A DNA stretch of 64,000 nt, from NCBI RefSeq assembly GCF_024730565.1, contig NZ_CP077725.1:2046001-2110000 (forward strand), given 5' to 3'. Origin of the DNA: Clostridium sp. CM027. GTDB lineage: Bacteria > Bacillota > Clostridia > Clostridiales > Clostridiaceae. The position numbers and the translations under genes were made by a program. The notes below the pieces were generated by a model that was not told the origin of the DNA, did no database searches, and saw only the letters and a list, made by a program, of their open reading frames with translations. This document shows positions 44,882-53,490 of the stretch, one piece after another (the stretch's first letter is position 1; the number at the start of each line of letters is the position of its first letter).

Positions 44882-45256
44882 TTATAATTTTTCATATAAC
44901 TTACCTCTAAGAATCTCTAATTGCTCTTTTAACTTCCTATTCTCTTCTTCAAGTTCTTTAATCTTTTTATCCTTAGCCATTATGATAATGTCTTTAGATT
45001 TAGCTGTTTTATCATATTTAGCTCTTTGATTCATAGTCCTACTCGTTTGATTATCCCTAAGTTCCTCAATTCTTTTCTTAGTCTCTTCATTATTATAAAG
45101 AAAAGTTTTAGAAATCCCACCTAATTGAGAAACACTATTGAAGTTGATTTTCTGTTCAGTCAAAGAAAGTTCCCTAATGGCTTTATCCACCTTTTCCAAA
45201 GTAATCTTACTTTTATTTTTTGCATATTCTTTTAATCCTTTAGTATGGTCTGCCAT
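44882..45256 (-). CDS. tnpC: Tn554-like accessory protein TnpC (DUF6262-like)
   Basis: A 124-residue protein with a basic N-terminal helical domain containing a helix-turn-helix-like segment (NSVSQLGGISKTFLYNNEETKKRIEEL) and a C-terminal coiled coil (about 88-124, KIKELEEENRKLKEQLE). It modulates orientation and frequency of transposition in Tn554. Its start overlaps the tnpB stop by one base. A hairpin just beyond its stop may end the transcript. Confidence 0.85.
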   Translation of the reverse strand: MADHTKGLKEYAKNKSKITLEKVDKAIRELSLTEQKINFNSVSQLGGISKTFLYNNEETKKRIEELRDNQTSRTMNQRAKYDKTAKSKDIIIMAKDKKIKELEEENRKLKEQLEILRGKLYEKL

Positions 45257-47244
45257 TATGAATCCTCCCTTGATTTACCGTTCTTATGAACCAACTTTTG
45301 TTCTTTAACTTTTCCTAATGTTTTCTCTAATATATTTAGATACTGCTTATTCTTTTCTGACCATAATTCTCTGCCAAATTTATCACTAACTTCAATCTGT
45401 GTTTTAACTTTTAGTATTTCTTCCTCGTATTCGGGGACATTTTCGGTAGTAGTACAGAAACTTGCACAAGTTAAACAATGGTTCATTTGTTGCTTACAAG
45501 GGATTTTAGAAGCTTTAAAACATACTCCAAATGGTACTCTTACAGCGTCTAAATTCTTTTTAACATATTCATATCTAATAAGATTTTCTCCTGCGTCAGT
45601 TGATGTATCTACCTCTATAAGTTCATTAGTTTCAGTATTTACTTTAAAGAGTTCTAAATCCTCGGTATTCTTCCATTTCTCGTAAAGCATATTCTCACTA
45701 ACAGTAGCATAATGAACTGTCATTTGAATGCTCTGATGTCCTAAAATCTGTTGTATAATACTTATTCCCATGCCTTGTTCTACATATTCCTTAGCCCTTG
45801 TATGTCTTAGTGAATGTAGTCTAAAGTGATATAACTCACCATTAATATTTCTAATTTCTTTTTGTTCAATTAGCCTTTTAATAGTTATTAATAATGATGC
45901 CTTGTTTAACGGTCTTCCTTTTAACTTTCCTTCATAAGTATTAAATAAATACTTCTTTGGATTATTTTCTTCTGTACTTAACTCCTTAGCTTTATCAATA
46001 GATTTTTGAACCATTTCAGCAACTTTATCTCTTATAGGTATTTTAAGTAGTGCTATATCTGTTTTGGTTATTTCACCACATAAGTAGTAGTTATAGCTTT
46101 GCTCTTTGTTATTCCAAATTTGTTCTAAGCAATTATGATATCTAAGATTTAATATATCAGTACCACGCCATCCTGTTTCTCTAAGGAGAATATAAATAGA
46201 TATATACTGCGGTCTATCTAAATCCATAATGTTATTATCTAATTGTTTTAATATAGGCTCTGGGATAAATTTAGCTTTCTTAACTTCATCTTTATTTAAT
46301 TCTCTTTTAGGAATATCATCTTGGAATATTAAAAATGATATCTCTTTTTTAGGAGCTTTATCATATTGAGCCATTTGAATATATTCTAAGAATGTTCTAA
46401 TATAAGATATAAATTTACATCTGTATGTTGGGTTTTTGTCTTTATAATCATTGCCCAACCAATATAAATAGTTTTCTATATCTTGTCTTGATAAATTTTC
46501 CATAAATCCATTTTTATATCCATTGGAATAAAACTTATTAAAGAAATAATTTAAATTATTTGTAATCTGAACACAATGATTCCAACTCTTTTTAGTTATA
46601 ATAGTTTTAAAATATCGTTTGACCATATCTCCATAATAAACAGGAATATTATTAAAATTAAGTTGATTATTTATTGCATTATTAGCACCACTTGCAGGTA
46701 TTTTAGCACCTCTAATATTCTTTGAATACCATATATCTTTTTCGGTTTCTTCTCTATCATCATAAAAATCTTTAATAAAATCGTATAGAGAGCTTAATAT
46801 GGAATTGCAAATATTTAAGCTATTATCAGTATTTATATTTGATATTAATAAATGGCTTTTCCATTTTATTAACAATGCGTTTTTATCTTCAATCATATTA
46901 AAACTATTTATATCTTTATATGATTTTTCAATAAAGATTGCCATAGGATTTAACCTATAACTTATATTTAACAACTGTGATTTTTTAAGATGATATTCCT
47001 TAAAATTAAATAACACATAATATTTAATTTCATTCTTTATCAGCTCATTTTTAAAAGAAAGAAAGTCAATATATCTTGAAGTATAAACTTTTTTTCTTAC
47101 AAAAAATTCTTCTGTTAAATCCCATTTATCATTCTCTAGCCAATATCCATTATCTTGCTTCAAATACTCAATTATTTCATCATACTTACTTTGTTGATTA
47201 CCTTTTATCCGTTGTAAATTTTTCATCTTATTCATCCCCTTCAT
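45256..47244 (-). CDS. tnpB: Tn554-like tyrosine recombinase TnpB
   Basis: A 662-residue recombinase, close to the length of Tn554 TnpB. The core-binding region precedes a catalytic domain with Arg in RETGWRGTD, the HSLRHTRAKEY box and GHQSIQMTVHYATV carrying the nucleophile Tyr. A Cys cluster (CFKASKIPCKQQMNHCLTC) follows and looks like a zinc-binding finger. It overlaps tnpA by 17 bases. Confidence 0.92.
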   Translation of the reverse strand: MKGMNKMKNLQRIKGNQQSKYDEIIEYLKQDNGYWLENDKWDLTEEFFVRKKVYTSRYIDFLSFKNELIKNEIKYYVLFNFKEYHLKKSQLLNISYRLNPMAIFIEKSYKDINSFNMIEDKNALLIKWKSHLLISNINTDNSLNICNSILSSLYDFIKDFYDDREETEKDIWYSKNIRGAKIPASGANNAINNQLNFNNIPVYYGDMVKRYFKTIITKKSWNHCVQITNNLNYFFNKFYSNGYKNGFMENLSRQDIENYLYWLGNDYKDKNPTYRCKFISYIRTFLEYIQMAQYDKAPKKEISFLIFQDDIPKRELNKDEVKKAKFIPEPILKQLDNNIMDLDRPQYISIYILLRETGWRGTDILNLRYHNCLEQIWNNKEQSYNYYLCGEITKTDIALLKIPIRDKVAEMVQKSIDKAKELSTEENNPKKYLFNTYEGKLKGRPLNKASLLITIKRLIEQKEIRNINGELYHFRLHSLRHTRAKEYVEQGMGISIIQQILGHQSIQMTVHYATVSENMLYEKWKNTEDLELFKVNTETNELIEVDTSTDAGENLIRYEYVKKNLDAVRVPFGVCFKASKIPCKQQMNHCLTCASFCTTTENVPEYEEEILKVKTQIEVSDKFGRELWSEKNKQYLNILEKTLGKVKEQKLVHKNGKSREDS

Positions 47245-48355
47245 TGTAAATATCTAATCTCAAATTCGGTTGAGTTTTATTAAACTCTTCCGTTATTTCT
47301 TTGTCAGAAGGGTGAATATAAGTATTCATAGTAGTATAAATATTTTTATGTCCTGCTCTTATTCTAAGTAATTCTGGTTGCCAACCCGCCATTCTAAGAG
47401 TAGTTATTGATGTATGCCTAAACATATGGGGTGTAACATATATATCAGTTTTCTTTTTTAATGTTCTAAATAAATTATCAACATCAACATAATGCATAGC
47501 TTTATACTTGTTTTCACCACTTAGTTTTATGAATATATGGTTAGTTTCAACTTCTTCGGTATGATATTCAGCTATATATTCCATAAACGTATCGGCTAAA
47601 TTCTGTGATATATCAATCCTTCTTGGACTTGACACTGTTTTAATCTCTGCGTTATTTTCAAGTTCGCCTCTATCTTGTAGGTCTATAATCATGTCACTTA
47701 TATCAAAATCTTCAATCCATAACGATAAGGCTTCGCCTATTCTCATTCCAGTTTCATATAGCAATATTAATAGAAACTTATCTCTAAGGTTATTACAAGC
47801 TCTAACGAGCGTTCCTATTTCGTCCTTAGATATGGTTTTAGGTTTAGACTTAGGGACTTTTAATCTTAATATATTACTTGAAACTTTCTTTTGTTCATGA
47901 GCTATTCCATATAAGAAACCTTTAAAGTTTCTACTTGGAGTAGATACAAACTTTTTAAGTCTATCTGAAATGTTATTGCTATATTCCTCGTGTCTTAAAA
48001 TATAGTCGTAAAACGATAAAACTGCATTTACTATAATATTTACTGTTCTTGGACTTCTTGCTTCATCAACTTGATGCGTTGGAATTACCTTTAAACTCTT
48101 ATAAGGATTCTGTAACCAGTTCACGAATAAAGCTAAGTCATCAATAGTTACCTTTTGAAAATCTAATTCTCTTTGTTGTAGATATTCAAAGTACAACTTT
48201 AAATGCTGACAATACATTCTTAAAGTATTTCTCGCAAAATTGGTGTTATCCTTAAACCTAATAAATTTTAATATTGGTTCTATAGGCAATCCATTATCAT
48301 CTGCAACAAAATATCTTTCCTTACCATCTTCTGTTTTTACTTTTACTACTTCCAT
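47228..48355 (-). CDS. tnpA: Tn554-like tyrosine recombinase TnpA
   Basis: A 375-residue tyrosine recombinase. It has an N-terminal SAM-like DNA-binding domain (about 30-130) and a catalytic domain with Arg in YETGMRIGEAL, HMFRHTSITTLR, AGHKNIYTTMNTY and the nucleophile Tyr in the last. It is first of three overlapping genes and is transcribed from a promoter in the AT-rich 180 bases between 48356 and 48546, where nothing else could be identified. Confidence 0.93.
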   Translation of the reverse strand: MEVVKVKTEDGKERYFVADDNGLPIEPILKFIRFKDNTNFARNTLRMYCQHLKLYFEYLQQRELDFQKVTIDDLALFVNWLQNPYKSLKVIPTHQVDEARSPRTVNIIVNAVLSFYDYILRHEEYSNNISDRLKKFVSTPSRNFKGFLYGIAHEQKKVSSNILRLKVPKSKPKTISKDEIGTLVRACNNLRDKFLLILLYETGMRIGEALSLWIEDFDISDMIIDLQDRGELENNAEIKTVSSPRRIDISQNLADTFMEYIAEYHTEEVETNHIFIKLSGENKYKAMHYVDVDNLFRTLKKKTDIYVTPHMFRHTSITTLRMAGWQPELLRIRAGHKNIYTTMNTYIHPSDKEITEEFNKTQPNLRLDIYNEGDE

Positions 48356-48546
48356 ACTTTTATATACACTCCTATAATTCGATTATATTCTACATATAGT
48401 TTACTATAGCTACTATAATATTTCAAACTATATATTTAATACTTATCGTTTTATATCTATATAAGAATGTATCATAGAATACTATAAACACGGTCTAATT
48501 AACTACACTATATTCCTTTTATTAGCATATGCATACATATGCTTTA

Positions 48547-48729
48547 TTATCTCAGGGTTATCTTATATTTTTTTATTTTATATTGCAAATCTTGTCTTGA
48601 AATACTTAATTCTCTTGATGTTTTGCTAACATTGTTTTCGTTTTTATTCAGTGTTTTTTCAATAATTCCCTTTTCAATATCAGCCATATAGCTAACCAAC
48701 TCGAACCTCTTTTCTACATTTACCACCAT
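48547..48729 (-). CDS. Stand-alone Fis-type DNA-binding domain under cobalamin riboswitch D
   Basis: A 60-residue protein made of almost nothing but a Fis/HTH_8 domain (EKGIIEKTLNKNENNVSKTSRELSISRQDLQYKIKKY), the C-terminal DNA-binding part of sigma-54 activators. The AAA+ part is absent. Its start is well formed (GGGAGGTG eleven bases before the ATG at 48729) and the ribosome-binding site is the tail of riboswitch D, so translation should respond to B12. It may be a relic of an activator or a working small DNA-binding protein. Confidence 0.65.
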   Translation of the reverse strand: MVVNVEKRFELVSYMADIEKGIIEKTLNKNENNVSKTSRELSISRQDLQYKIKKYKITLR

Positions 48730-48734
48730 ATTTT

Positions 48735-48912
48735 GAAAACACCTCCCTATCTCTCGTAGAGTTAACTGTGTATAATTATAGAAAGGTATTCTGGCTTAAG
48801 TCTCATTGCCCTTAAAACCTTCCCAGTTTCCCAGTGGTATTTTTTATAAGGACTCCTCTTTTACAGCGGCGGGACCGCGCAGGATTTCCACCTGTCTTCC
48901 CTTTTAAACTAA
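48735..48912 (-). ncRNA. Cobalamin riboswitch D, upstream of the Fis-domain gene
   Basis: The minus strand carries AAAAGGGAAGACAGGTGGAAA, CCGCCGCTGTAA, CCACTG, GGGAAGG, AAGCCAGAATACCT and the kissing stem CTCTACGAGAG running straight into AGGGAGGTG, the ribosome-binding site of the next gene. This is the layout of a translation-controlling B12 riboswitch. Confidence 0.95.
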
Positions 48913-48992
48913 AGCAATTAATACTTTAATTACCCATAATTATAATATTAAATCAATAAATGATACTTTCATCCCAATTATATGAAAAAGCA

Positions 48993-49316
48993 TTATTCAG
49001 TTTTATTCCCCTGATTTTCTTTTTTAGTTCTCTCTACGAATCTTCCCAGGAAAAAGAATAGAACACCAACTCCTATACCTGTCTGTAGACAAAAGAGTAA
49101 ACTCTCAATTTCGCCTGGTAATTCTCCGCCAACCCAAGTTTCCATAACCGGTTCAAACCAAGGCTTATACTCAGTACCTGTAATCTCGGAAACTACTTTA
49201 CTTCCTGCATCATCTGAGCCACCGAATTCAGCACCCTTTAATGTGAATAATGGTATAATGGCAATTAATGCAGCAATAATTAATAAAATGATAACCTTTT
49301 TTTTCGTCTTTACCAT
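48993..49316 (-). CDS. cbiN: Cobalt transporter accessory subunit CbiN
   Basis: A 107-residue protein with two membrane helices (about 9-26 and 80-98) enclosing an outside loop (GAEFGGSDDAGSKVVSEITG, then PWFEP), as in CbiN, which helps load cobalt into CbiM. Its start overlaps the cbiM stop (TAATG). It is the last gene of the cobalt transporter operon. Confidence 0.93.
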   Translation of the reverse strand: MVKTKKKVIILLIIAALIAIIPLFTLKGAEFGGSDDAGSKVVSEITGTEYKPWFEPVMETWVGGELPGEIESLLFCLQTGIGVGVLFFFLGRFVERTKKENQGNKTE

Positions 49317-50068
49317 TAATTTTCGCCTCCCTTTAGGAATCCAAGTTCTGTTAATTCGGATTTTGCATATGTTTCAAGACCCATAATGATGACAACGGTC
49401 AGAATACCCTCGATAATTGCCAGTGGAAGCTGCGTCGGTGCAAATACTGCAAGGAACTTGACTACAGATGCTGCGATACCACCGTTTGCAGACGGATACG
49501 CAAGTGCAAGTTCAAAACTTGTTACACAATAGGTTAATAAGTCACCGATTGATGCTGCCAGAAAAATACCTACATATTTATTGACTTTGAGCTTCTGGCA
49601 TGATTTGTAGATTACATAAGTAATAAGCGGTCCTGCAATAGCCATAGAAAACGTATTAGCACCAAGAGTGGTCAGTCCGCCATGAGCAAGCAAAATTGAC
49701 TGAAAAAGCAGTACAATAATCCCCAGGATGCTGACTGCCATTGGTCCGAATAGGATTGCACCAAGTCCGGTACCAGTCATATGTGAGCAACTTCCTGTTA
49801 CTGACGGAATCTTTAAAGATGAAAGCACAAAAATGAATGCGCCTGACATAGCAAGAATAGTGATGGATCTACGATTCTTCGCTAATGTTTTCTTAATTGA
49901 TAAGTAACCTGCTACTAAGAATGGAACGCATATAACACCCCATATAATACAGAATTTTGGTGGAAGGTATCCTTCCATGATGTGCATTGCGTTTGCTGCC
50001 GGGGCTACCCCGAAAATTAATGCGAAAGCAATCGCAATAAAGACAATTTTCTTTTCTTTCTGATTCAT
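49316..50068 (-). CDS. cbiM: Cobalt ECF transporter substrate-specific subunit CbiM
   Basis: A 250-residue membrane protein with an N-terminal signal peptide ending AANA, so that the mature protein begins MHIMEGYLPP. The new N-terminus and the second-position His chelate the metal in characterised CbiM. Further signatures are the SCSHMTGTGLGAILFGP helix and five more helices. AGGAGG precedes the ATG at 50068. Nickel cannot be excluded, but the B12 riboswitch upstream of the operon favours cobalt. Confidence 0.95.
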   Translation of the reverse strand: MNQKEKKIVFIAIAFALIFGVAPAANAMHIMEGYLPPKFCIIWGVICVPFLVAGYLSIKKTLAKNRRSITILAMSGAFIFVLSSLKIPSVTGSCSHMTGTGLGAILFGPMAVSILGIIVLLFQSILLAHGGLTTLGANTFSMAIAGPLITYVIYKSCQKLKVNKYVGIFLAASIGDLLTYCVTSFELALAYPSANGGIAASVVKFLAVFAPTQLPLAIIEGILTVVIIMGLETYAKSELTELGFLKGGEN

Positions 50069-50131
50069 TTTTTTCCTCCTCTATTGTTTTTAATTTATAT
50101 TAATCTAAGCTAAAACGCCTAGAAAATCCAA

Positions 50132-50959
50132 CTATTTTCCAAACATTTCCTTGAACTCTTGCATACTTTTCGGATAGGCACTAGTATCTTCCAGCAGATG
50201 TTTTTCTACAAGCAATTCATATATCTCCATCACGGTTGGCTGTTTTAGATTTGCCTGTTTCAAAATTTCTGTGTTTTGAAAAATCTCTAAGGGTGTTCCA
50301 TCTGCGATAATTTTCCCTTGGCAGAATACAAGGACTCGCTCCGCCCATCGGTATGCGAAATCTACATCATGGGTGGAAATGAGCATTGTCTTGCCCTCCG
50401 AACCAAGCTTGGCCAAAACTTCTTCTAGTATCAGTGCATTTAAAGGGTCCAGTGATGCAGTCGGTTCATCAAAGATAATGATTTCTGATTTCATAGCAAT
50501 GATGCCCGCAATGGTGACGCGCTTCTTTTCACCGCCACTCAAATAGTGTGGCGGACGATCCTTGAAATCTGATATGTTCATGTATGCCAGTGCTTCCTCA
50601 ACTCGCTTTAGTACTTCCTCTTTTGGAAGCTTTAAATTCATCGGCCCGAATCCAACTTCTGCCCTAACTGTAGATGCGATTATTTGATTGTCCGCATCTT
50701 GAAATACAATTCCGATATTTTTTCGAAGTCCTTTTAAATTCTTTCTATTAACGACAGTACCCCGGTAAATGATTTTTCCCTGTTCAGGTGTAAATACACC
50801 GTTTATATTCAAGAAAAATGTAGATTTTCCCGATCCATTGGAACCAATGACAGCGATTTTCTCACCTTCATAGATATCCACGCTTACACCATCCAATGCA
50901 GACTTTCCATTCCCGTAGACGTAGTATAGATCTTCGACCTTTAATATTGATTTCCCCAT
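50132..50959 (-). CDS. cbiO: Cobalt ECF transporter ATPase CbiO
   Basis: A 275-residue energy-coupling-factor ATPase: Walker A GSNGSGKST, Q-loop FQDADNQI typical of ECF ATPases, signature LSGGEKKRVTIAG and Walker B IIFDEPTASLDP. It energises cobalt uptake together with CbiQ. It lies 12 bases after cbiQ and 63 before cbiM. AAAGGAG precedes the ATG at 50959. Confidence 0.95.
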   Translation of the reverse strand: MGKSILKVEDLYYVYGNGKSALDGVSVDIYEGEKIAVIGSNGSGKSTFFLNINGVFTPEQGKIIYRGTVVNRKNLKGLRKNIGIVFQDADNQIIASTVRAEVGFGPMNLKLPKEEVLKRVEEALAYMNISDFKDRPPHYLSGGEKKRVTIAGIIAMKSEIIIFDEPTASLDPLNALILEEVLAKLGSEGKTMLISTHDVDFAYRWAERVLVFCQGKIIADGTPLEIFQNTEILKQANLKQPTVMEIYELLVEKHLLEDTSAYPKSMQEFKEMFGK

Positions 50960-50971
50960 AATAGCTCCTTT

Positions 50972-51856
50972 CTATCTTGTAACGCCCCATATCAGGATCA
51001 AAAAAATTATAAATACTACTGCAGAGGCAATCTGTATTGTCTCTACCTTTTTATCTTCCTCCAAAAATATAAGATCCCCATCATAGCATCTGGCCTCCAT
51101 GGCATCATAATAATCGTTTGCCTTTTTAAGCGAAATAACCAGCATATTGCTTGCAATGCTTCCAAATGTATAGCAGGAAGTCTTAAAATCACAGTAGCCC
51201 TGACGAGATTCTGCGGAATTTTTCATTTTAGTATAGACATCCATTAAAATGAAAATATAACGGTAAATGAGGTTCATCAGCTCTACAATAAGCTTTGGAA
51301 CATGTGCTTTTCGAAGCACATATATAATCTCGGAGGATGGAGTTGACAGTGTCATCATTTGTAGGGCACTTATAGCTGCAAAAACTTTCAGAATCAAAAA
51401 TGCCACTTCCTTAAGCTTTGCCTGAGAAGTAAACACATAGCAGAAGCCAAGATACAAGTTATACTGCCCCATCGGCTGCTTTGAAAAATCAATAGCAATT
51501 GTAAAAGTGCCAAGGAGGATAAAGATGATTGGAATCGCCAGTATTGACAAGTATTCGTTTACTGGAAGCTCTCCTTTTACAATGGTCAGATAGGCCATTG
51601 CAATAATGACCACAACAGATACATAGGGGTTTTCCAATACAATACAAAGAATCAATATCAAAACAGAAAGAGATACTTTAAAAGTAGCATTCCAGTGCCT
51701 GATTTTAGAAGTATAAGCATAAAAATCAATTGAAAACCCTTCGCCGTGTTTATGTCCGGTTCCATGGTGATGATTATGTGTCCCATCCCCTTTTTTCCAT
51801 TTGAAGAAAAAGCCCACCATTAGAAAAATGGCACATAAAATAATAATTTTTCCCAT
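50972..51856 (-). CDS. cbiQ: Cobalt ECF transporter transmembrane subunit CbiQ with histidine-rich extension
   Basis: A protein of about 294 residues. Residues from about 42 on are a normal EcfT/CbiQ subunit with several helices and the cytoplasmic coupling motifs (SAESRQGY and DAMEARCYDG). Unusually, it is preceded by a separate membrane helix (about 3-20) and a His-rich linker HNHHHGTGHKHG that could bind cobalt. AGGAG lies seven bases before the ATG at 51856, two bases after the stop of the small upstream gene. Confidence 0.93.
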   Translation of the reverse strand: MGKIIILCAIFLMVGFFFKWKKGDGTHNHHHGTGHKHGEGFSIDFYAYTSKIRHWNATFKVSLSVLILILCIVLENPYVSVVVIIAMAYLTIVKGELPVNEYLSILAIPIIFILLGTFTIAIDFSKQPMGQYNLYLGFCYVFTSQAKLKEVAFLILKVFAAISALQMMTLSTPSSEIIYVLRKAHVPKLIVELMNLIYRYIFILMDVYTKMKNSAESRQGYCDFKTSCYTFGSIASNMLVISLKKANDYYDAMEARCYDGDLIFLEEDKKVETIQIASAVVFIIFLILIWGVTR

Positions 51857-51857
51857 T

Positions 51858-52058
51858 TCACATCTCCTTTGAATTTTCACCCCATGGCAGCATTCTGGGA
51901 GATTTTAGAATAATAAAAATAGATGAAGCATAGTAAACAATTACACCTACAATCTGATTTAAAAATGCAAGGCCAGATAATGTAACTATAATCGCATTGA
52001 AGCACCCGGCGAAAACGATGATATTCTGCCTAATCATGTTATAGGCTCGTTTTGACAA
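51858..52058 (-). CDS. Small two-helix membrane protein at the head of the cobalt operon
   Basis: A protein of up to 66 residues with two hydrophobic helices (about 11-30 and 33-50) and a short charged tail. It was not recognised. It is the first frame after the riboswitch E terminator and ends two bases before the cbiQ start, so it is in the operon. The start is unclear: a TTG at 52058 or an ATG at 52037, neither with a strong ribosome-binding site. It may be a 5'-truncated gene. Confidence 0.55.
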   Translation of the reverse strand: MSKRAYNMIRQNIIVFAGCFNAIIVTLSGLAFLNQIVGVIVYYASSIFIILKSPRMLPWGENSKEM

Positions 52059-52090
52059 TTCGTAGTATAGGCCTGTCTACAAAACAAAAA

Positions 52091-52116
52091 TCCTTCTAAC
52101 TAAAGTGTTAGAAGGA
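52091..52116 (-). terminator. Expression-platform terminator of riboswitch E
   Basis: A perfect ten-base stem (TCCTTCTAAC with GTTAGAAGGA) followed by TTTTTG on the minus strand, between riboswitch E and the cobalt operon. Confidence 0.85.
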
Positions 52117-52177
52117 AACGATTCAAAAATATGCTTAATCATATAAAATCAACAAACAAATTTTCATTATAAAGCCC

Positions 52178-52342
52178 TCTCTATCACTCGTAGAGTTTGT
52201 AGTGCGAAAATATGGGCAGGTATTCTGACTCAAGAATCATTATTTAAGCGCGCCTTCCCCGTTTTCGAGTGGCATAATGCACTTAAATTCATCTATTACA
52301 GCTACGAGATAGTTCAGGATTTTAACCTGATTCCCTTTTAAT
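52178..52342 (-). ncRNA. Cobalamin riboswitch E, upstream of the cobalt transporter operon
   Basis: The minus strand has AAAAGGGAATCAGGTTAAAA, a variant core GTAGCTGTAA, GCCACTCG, GGGGAAGG, GAGTCAGAATACCTGCCC and the kissing stem CTCTACGAGTGATAGAG. With the terminator at 52091-52116 it should stop transcription of cbiQOMN when B12 is plentiful. Confidence 0.95.
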
Positions 52343-52518
52343 TAATTTAAACCTATATTCTATTATTTAATTTTTATAATTCTTTCACACATGTACTCAT
52401 TACATAGTAGACTTATTATTACAAAAAATCAACTACTTTAATTGTAAAAAGATAATATTTTTCAAACTTTCACAAAATAATACATTATACTATATTCTGA
52501 AATAAATGCTACAGTAAA

Positions 52519-52545
52519 AAAAGGGACCCACTAGGGGACCCTATA
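52519..52545 (-). terminator. Terminator of sigG
   Basis: On the minus strand AGGGTCCCCTAGTGGGTCCCT forms a stem with one T-T mismatch and is followed by a T run. It overlaps the sigG stop codon. Confidence 0.8.
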
Positions 52546-53314
52546 CGTACTTTCTCATGTGCTTTAATGCAGTTTTTTCAAGTCTAGAAACTTGTGCTTG
52601 GGATATTCCTATTTCACCTGCTACTTCCATTTGAGTTCTTCCATCGAAGAACCTTAAATTTAAGATTAACTTTTCTCTAACATTTAATTTTTTCATTGCC
52701 TCTTTAATCGATATATTTTCAAGCCAATTATCATCTAAATTTTTGGTGTCACTTATTTGATCCATTACATAAATTTCATCTCCACCAGCGTGATAAATTG
52801 GTTCAAATAAAGATACAGGATTTTGTATAGCATCTAAAGCAAATACTACATCTTCCCTTGGTAATTCTAATTCTTTTGCTATTTCAGCTACAGTAGGCTC
52901 TTTGTTGTCTTGATTCACCAATCTGTCCCTAACTTGTAATGCTTTATATGCAATATCCCTTAATGATCTACTAACTCTTATTGAGTTATTATCTCTTAAA
53001 TATCTTCTTATTTCCCCAATAATCATAGGAACTGCATATGTTGAAAATCTAACATTTAGACTTAGATCAAAATTATCAATGGACTTCATTAAACCAATAC
53101 AGCCTACTTGAAATAAATCATCTACGTTTTCTCCTCGATTATTAAAGTGCTTTATCACACTTAAAACCAATCTTAAATTTCCTTTAATAAATTTTTCTCT
53201 ACACTCATACTCACCATTTTGTATCCTAAATAGTAGCTCTTTCATTTCTTTTTCTTTTAGTACGGGTAATTTTGAAGTATCTACACCACATATTTCTACT
53301 TTATTGAATACCAT
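52541..53314 (-). CDS. sigG: Forespore-specific RNA polymerase sigma factor SigG
   Basis: A 257-residue sigma-70-family factor. The start VFNKVEICGVDTSKLPVLKEKEM is diagnostic of SigG. Region 2 (NLRLVLSVIKHF, DLFQVGCIGLMKSIDNFD, FSTYAVPMIIGEIRRYLRD), region 3 and region 4 (GRTQMEVAGEIGISQAQVSRLE) are all present. It directs late gene expression inside the developing spore, showing that the organism is an endospore former. sigE and spoIIGA, often upstream, are not in this window; the neighbours are riboswitch E and an unknown gene. Confidence 0.97.
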   Translation of the reverse strand: MVFNKVEICGVDTSKLPVLKEKEMKELLFRIQNGEYECREKFIKGNLRLVLSVIKHFNNRGENVDDLFQVGCIGLMKSIDNFDLSLNVRFSTYAVPMIIGEIRRYLRDNNSIRVSRSLRDIAYKALQVRDRLVNQDNKEPTVAEIAKELELPREDVVFALDAIQNPVSLFEPIYHAGGDEIYVMDQISDTKNLDDNWLENISIKEAMKKLNVREKLILNLRFFDGRTQMEVAGEIGISQAQVSRLEKTALKHMRKYV

Positions 53315-53490
53315 AAGGTCATCATTCCCTTCAGAGTAATTGCTTCTAAATTATGTCCTTATGGTTTGCTTTTTATACTACAGACAACCTTTAACATCTG
53401 AAAGGGTGTTTTTATTTTAATCTTAATAATAGATTCATCAAAATTGCATCACAATTTCTTTAATCCCGCCCATAACATTCCTACATATTA

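Larger units (their letters stand above)
44862..48398 (-). mobile_element. Tn554-like site-specific transposon, recombinase genes only
   Basis: Three overlapping minus-strand genes in the order tnpA-tnpB-tnpC match the Tn554 family (two tyrosine recombinases plus a small coiled-coil accessory protein). No resistance or other cargo gene is present. Ends are uncertain: the limits given are a nine-base direct repeat CTACATATA at 44862-44870 and 48390-48398, which could be the recombination core. The unit sits in the middle of the cobalamin gene cluster. Confidence 0.75.

Noticed and set aside
37610-52342. Repeated similar blocks that might suggest a CRISPR-like or other repeat array
   Set aside because: The repeats are full cobalamin riboswitches kilobases apart, each before a gene. 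There are no short regular repeats with spacers.
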